NCBI GenBank assembly: GCA_031308135.1
Contig: JAHLJT010004567.1
Coordinates: 129,775,356 to 129,839,355, forward strand
Direction of reading: 5' to 3'
From: Acheta domesticus
Taxonomy: Eukaryota; Arthropoda; Insecta; Orthoptera; Gryllidae
Length of the DNA: 64,000 bases
In this document: positions 59,575 through 64,000 of the stretch, piece by piece
Layout: every line of letters begins with the position of its first letter
How positions within the stretch are numbered: the stretch's first letter is position 1
The notes under the pieces: model-generated
Database searches by the model: none
What the model saw: the letters and a program-made list of their open reading frames with translations, nothing else
Told to the model about the DNA's origin: nothing
Program-made: the position numbers and the translations under genes

Positions 59575-60220
59575 ATTCACAACCGTGTCATCACACCTTT
59601 GAGATCGCTGACGCCGCATCCTTGACATTGCTGACGCTACAATGGAGATCGTTGACACATTATTGACATCCTAACGCCAAATCATTGACATGGCTGCCAT
59701 CACATCACTGACGTTCAATATCGTCCACCATCGCCATCACTGGCATTCATATGATACGTTTACCCCTGCCATACATGCATTGCATACATAATTATTTTAT
59801 CAACTCATCATCGCTCCCATTATATTATCAACAACACCAGCAAAAGCATCGTCTTAACCATTAAGGTTTCTATTACGTGTACCTCCATTGTTTCATCTTC
59901 GCTGGACGAACCTCCATTCCTTTTACTGATCCATTCTTTACGTTTTTCGCTGCGTCTGCACAAAAAAATCTTTTCGAGAAACTTCCTGACGAAATTGTCA
60001 CACTGAACACGATCAAGAAATCGTTGTGAGTAATAACACAAATAGTTATTTCAAACTTGTGCCACGCAGAAAAATCTAAACATTTGGACATTTGTTTAAA
60101 TAACTGAAAAGGGGAAAAGCCGTAAATGTATTTAAAAAAATAACAAATATAACACTTAAATGTGTAATACATAAATAATCTTCACATTTTTGTAATAAAT
60201 AATTAAGCATTACTAATTTA
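59575..60220. other. Decayed short repeats, no gene
   Basis: Between 59575 and 59730 the motifs ttgacat, ctgacg and similar recur loosely every 15-30 bp, suggesting an old minisatellite. The rest is AT-rich. Confidence 0.4.
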
Positions 60221-60406
60221 TACATTAAAATTAGTTAACACGAATTCCAAGGGACCGAAATAATCAGAATTCATGTCATAAAAATTCGAGTTATCCGAGT
60301 ATTACAAATGTTCGTATTACGGTAATCCCTTGCCGGGACCGATGTTTTGTTCGTTTTACGGAGAAATTAGTGTTAAGCGAGTTCGTGCTAACGAGAGTTT
60401 GCTGTA
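60221..60406. mobile_element. pogo-type MITE (186 bp)
   Basis: The right end read inwards, TACAGCAAACTCTCGTTAGC followed by ACGAACTC, matches a decayed left end TACATTAAAATTAGTTAACA followed by CGAATTC. The CTCTCGTTA style of terminus is typical of pogo/Tigger derivatives. TA at the borders. Confidence 0.6.
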
Positions 60407-60935
60407 ATTAACTCCGTATTTTATGATTTTCTTAATAAACACGTATCTACGATTTTACAAAAGATATTTAAACATTTATAATTTTAGCGTTTTAAATCAA
60501 TGAAACATATTGCATACGGTTTATCTTTTTTCATTAATTAATTTTTTTAACTAGTAGTCTGGAGGATTTAAAATAATGAATTTTGTGGGTCGTGAGTCGG
60601 AATGATAGACGACCATTGTTCTGAATGAAATAGTGTGATAAAGTCAATGGTTTGGAAAATTACTTTAGTACTCTAGCATACTTATAATTAAAAAGGCCTT
60701 CATAATATAATCCTTAAAAACGTCAACTGAATTTTTAATAAATAAAATATCTGCTCGCAGAATGTCTACAAATTATTTTCACGAAAATTGAACGCAGTGG
60801 CTAGCATTTACGAAGATTCGAATACTTCACATAAAAAGAGATAGTTTCGAGTCGACAGGATATATACCTGTGCAGTGAAGTGTTCAGTAAAATAGCACGG
60901 AAACGCGTGCGACCAATAAACAGAAAAGTCATCGT
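60407..60935. other. Nothing recognised
   Basis: AT-rich DNA without supported features. Confidence 0.5.
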
Positions 60936-60939
60936 TCCA

Positions 60940-61260
60940 TTAACATTTCACGCTCTCCCATTTTGCACGTCTATTTCCACAGTCCCACGTGCCTCGGCGG
61001 CGCATTGCCGGCGAATTAGCACAAAAGAGGCCGAGGTAGGAGAAACCCCGACACTCGGCCTTCGGCAGTCATTACAGGAAGGAAACCTGGCAACTGCCCA
61101 GTGCCACAGCTGGGAATCGAAGGCAAACCTCCAGAGCCACGCGCGTGTGCATGGTTGCAGCGTGCGTCACCGCCCCAACCACACAAAGCACGCGACCGTC
61201 GCGCCGCGCCACACCGCACGCACTGCAACGCGCAACCTCACGTTTACGACTACTACCTTA
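60940..61260. promoter_or_regulatory. CpG-rich block
   Basis: GC-rich segment; ORFs on both strands are compositional and show no recognisable domain. Possible regulatory island. Confidence 0.3.
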
Positions 61261-61612
61261 GCTTACAACACCTCGCAACGCTGGACGCAGGAACATGGTT
61301 CGACGAACATCGTCAGTTGCTCAACACAATAATGTTACAAATGTGCGTATTAGAAATTTATTCATTATTTGGAAAGTATGATAACATAACAAGATTCTAG
61401 CAAAATAAGAGCAGAGCAATCATTTTTCAAAGACCATCCTTATCACTGATATTCGTAAGAATTACTTTAACTAGCCCATATATCTAAATCCACGAAGATA
61501 TCATAACCCCTCAAGGGAATGAAACTATTAATTAACACACCATAAAATTACTTTCTCTTAAATAGTACCATCCAGTAGTGAACTAAATTCACTATAAAAA
61601 TAATTAATTCAT

Positions 61613-62038
61613 TTATCGATTAAATAATATTGAAGTGACTTCAGGGGATTTTTGTAAACTGACATTACTGGTATATGTTGTGGTTCGTGTACCTTGCGGC
61701 ATGTTCATGTAGGAGGATGTGGTTCGATTAATCGACCATTGGTGGACGGAGGTGTTAAATTGATCGCATATTGCTTTATCGCGTGATACGATTAGTCGTA
61801 CAAATGGTGTACCGTAGGTTTCGATTATAGTAGTCTCAACAGCAAGGAAGCGCATTCTTTTACCACAAAACATTGCAATAGGTGAAAAAACGGAACGGCA
61901 GTGTAGGGACCTCGTGGACCGATCACATATCTCGAGCTTTCCCTGTGGCGTCACGTATGGAGCATGGAGGAAGGTCACTACTGTAATCAATGCACTACAA
62001 CGACCGTCATTGACATCTGCCGTAATGGCCCCTCGCAA
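61613..62038 (-). CDS. Unrecognised 141-codon ORF
   Basis: An uninterrupted - strand frame in otherwise stop-rich DNA, GC-richer than its flanks. Its residues are varied (FLHAPYVTPQGKLEICD, FCGKRMRFLAVETTIIETYG, YMNMPQGTRTTTYTS) rather than repetitive. The first codon is near another in-frame possibility, so the start is uncertain. No family recognised. It may be a fragment of a transposon gene or chance. Confidence 0.2.
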   Translation of the reverse strand: MRGAITADVNDGRCSALITVVTFLHAPYVTPQGKLEICDRSTRSLHCRSVFSPIAMFCGKRMRFLAVETTIIETYGTPFVRLIVSRDKAICDQFNTSVHQWSINRTTSSYMNMPQGTRTTTYTSNVSLQKSPEVTSILFNR

Positions 62039-62039
62039 T

Positions 62040-62775
62040 CCCCGCCATCTGGCGCCCTCTACGTTGACACAGGCTTGATCAGAGCTCTGTAGGAATGCAA
62101 AACATAATCACAGGCCCTGCGGCTACAGTCTGCAGAAAAAGATGGCCAGAAGAGAAATCTTGCCTTAAAATAAGGCAAAAAATCTGTACCTGAACAGTAT
62201 TTTATAATGTGTCTTTCGCTTTAGACAAACACTTATTACCGACAAATATTACATTTGAAACGTCAGAAAGAAACGAAGTTTCTCAAAAGTAAAAATGGAG
62301 AACGTGATATTTTAACGATGTAATATGATATTGACATCACAATGCAACATTTCAATGTTAGATAGCCGAGGTACAAGCTATAGTGCGATAGCTGAATGAA
62401 ATATGGAACGAATAAAGTGAACAAATGTAAAAAACAAATCTCGTTTATTATACTTTATTTTTCCTGAAACTATTAGGAAAGTATTCCACAAAGAACATTT
62501 CGGGACGTAATGGAAGAGGAAAAATTGTATTTGTTATTCCTGCTAGTTCATTGTGGTGGCAAAGTACCAAGAAACTAATAAATGGAAAATGTTATCATAG
62601 AAATCCGTTGTCACTTCAACGGATTGTCACTCAAGACTCGAAATAAAGAAACTTCAGTTACAAATCTTTTCTTGGTGCCTGGCACTTTCTATCGATCTAG
62701 TTGATGAATTAATGGCGATTTGATGGCAAAACCTCAAGATTGGCTTAAGAAAACTACCAAGATTCAGAAGCGGCT
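62040..62775. other. Nothing recognised
   Basis: AT-rich intergenic or intronic DNA. Confidence 0.5.
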
Positions 62776-62778
62776 TCG

Positions 62779-62945
62779 AGAAAGTTTAGGATTTAGATGA
62801 ATCTTCCGAGAAAGTTTACGATTTAGATGTGACCTTAACAAAGAATACGATTTAGTTCGAGTAAGTGTAGAATTTAGATGTGGCTTCAAAAAGTTTACGA
62901 TTTACTTTTGGCGTCACAAAAGTTTACGATTTAGTTTCGGCTTCC
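62779..62945. repeat. ~30-bp minisatellite, about six copies
   Basis: The unit aaagtttacgatttagatg plus a variable gtggcttc part recurs at about 62781, 62811, 62841, 62866, 62890 and 62920. Confidence 0.85.
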
Positions 62946-62979
62946 AGAAAAGGATCATTAAATCAGTATTCGAAAACCG

Positions 62980-63289
62980 TCAAGTTTCTCCCCGCCTCCA
63001 ACGACGGCCTTCCTGCAGGACGTGCTCTCTGCAAATTCAGTTCCGTCGGGGCAGCTTCCCGGCCGGCGGCGGTTCCGGCTCGCGAAGCCCAAGCCGAGTC
63101 GAGTCGAGTCGCACAGGGGGCCGCGAGGGCCTGCCCCGCAGCGCCGGTCCCGCCGGCCGCCCGCCGGACAGGGTCGTCTTGCGGGCACGCCACCTCCAGC
63201 CACCGGCCGCGCCAGGAGAAAGGAGCCTGGGAGGAATCGCGGCCGGCACGCCGGATGCGCCGGCCTCCGCCGCAGCCGCTTTGGTCACT
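62980..63289. promoter_or_regulatory. CpG island
   Basis: The strongest GC island near the right edge, with a gagtcgagtcgagtcg repeat. It could be a promoter for shep (- strand) or for a gene to the right, but no ATG exon with a usable donor was identified. Confidence 0.4.
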
Positions 63290-63598
63290 ACGCTGTAGAG
63301 ATGCGACAAAACATCGAAGTTGACAAACATCGATGATCAAAATTAAATCATACATGTTAATAAAACATCGACCAAAAACCAATGATGATTTTAAACATCG
63401 ATGTTTTAAAACTGTTTTAGTAATCTCGAACATTCATTTCGTGCACATTTAATTTCACAGTGGCCGTGTATATTAATTTATGATTAAAATTTACCTCAAA
63501 ATAAAGTTATAAAACACTTCTCCGTGTAAAAAAACGATGAAAGAAGGAAATATCAATGTTTTCAAAACATCGACATCGGCGTCGACGTCGCACCCCAA
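63290..63598. mobile_element. hAT-like non-autonomous element
   Basis: Flanked by the direct repeat ttggtcact (63281-63289 and 63599-63607). Sub-terminal inverted motifs are TAGAGATGCGAC on the left and TTGGGGTGCGAC on the right, then internal catcgatg-type repeats. It lies directly at the edge of the CpG island. Confidence 0.6.
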
Positions 63599-63609
63599 TT
63601 GGTCACTCG

Positions 63610-64000
63610 GAAGGGGTCTCTCTACCAAAGGCAGAGACGTCATCTTTCTCAAATTTAGATCTTTATACTGAACCTCACGATCTCATCAAGTCAATAACAC
63701 CTACGGCTCAGGGACAACACTCAAGCACATGTCACATTCTCTTAACTCGCTGCCAATTAGAACAAATCTGCAGGGCTCTGGGCTCACACTCGAGTGAAAA
63801 CAAAAACCCATCACATGATCGCTACTTAACAGAAAGAAAAGTTATAGAAATAATTTATTGTTGGATTAACCATCAGTAAGGTATGAATGCAACATAAAAA
63901 GAATGTCCTGACTTGCATTATAGGGATGAGCAGGCGATATTTATGATAGCATGGTTAACATAACGATGACACGAGCTGGCACGACGTGGCATCGGGAGCC
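63610..64000. other. Right edge, nothing recognised
   Basis: Moderate-GC to AT-rich DNA with a 107-codon chance ORF overlapping the element end. No domain seen. Confidence 0.4.

Noticed and set aside
58496..59666. ORFs of 217-388 codons on both strands (poly-Thr, poly-Val, poly-Gly/Ser, poly-Pro)
   Set aside because: They exist only because the GGT/AGT trinucleotide array lacks stop codons in most frames.
62880..63433. Several ORFs of 81-156 codons
   Set aside because: GC-island frames on both strands, with no domain or splice support.

Overview
The window looks like genomic DNA from an insect, probably a hemimetabolous (for example polyneopteran) species. The evidence is an AT-rich background, long introns, GT-AG splicing, two genes with clear insect-type sequence, and a dense mix of old hAT, pogo/Tigger, MITE, tRNA-derived SINE and LINE copies. 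The species cannot be fixed from sequence alone.

Two protein-coding genes are supported, arranged tail to tail. On the + strand, positions 81-4191 hold the last six visible exons of WDR12, a WD40 ribosome-biogenesis protein. Its N-terminal NLE domain lies before the window. One exon carries a one-base frameshift in a T run, most simply a sequencing undercall, and one intron has a GC-AG boundary. On the - strand, 54885 down to 23562 holds ten exons of an orthologue of Drosophila alan shepard (shep; RBMS family in vertebrates), a two-RRM RNA-binding protein. The joined exons keep one frame for 537 codons plus stop. The first coding exon is not recognised and may lie beyond 64 kb. Notable parts are a long low-complexity N-terminal exon with 24 glutamines, a 21-nt microexon, a run of phase-0 cassette-like exons, and a candidate alternative first exon at 37.57-37.59 kb.

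Layout: 0.1-4.2 kb WDR12, with an old LINE in its largest intron. 4.2-10 kb holds MITEs, two hAT-type non-autonomous elements and a pogo-like relic. 10-19.8 kb is AT-rich with nothing recognisable and may include shep 3' UTR. 19.8-22.7 kb holds an RTE-like relic and two elements with hammerhead-ribozyme-like cores. 23.5-36.98 kb holds the closely spaced shep exons, with MITEs and a Tigger relic in the introns. 37-54.4 kb is a 17.5-kb shep intron with two LINEs, a 1-kb hAT element with a perfect target duplication, SINEs and several CpG-rich islands. 54.46-54.89 kb is the low-complexity shep exon. 55-64 kb is upstream intron or promoter territory with more CpG islands, a ~600-bp GGT-rich array and small transposons.

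The two genes have no evident functional link beyond adjacency. Much of the interest lies in the transposable elements, in possible alternative promoters and splicing of shep, and in frameshifts that all fall in homopolymers.
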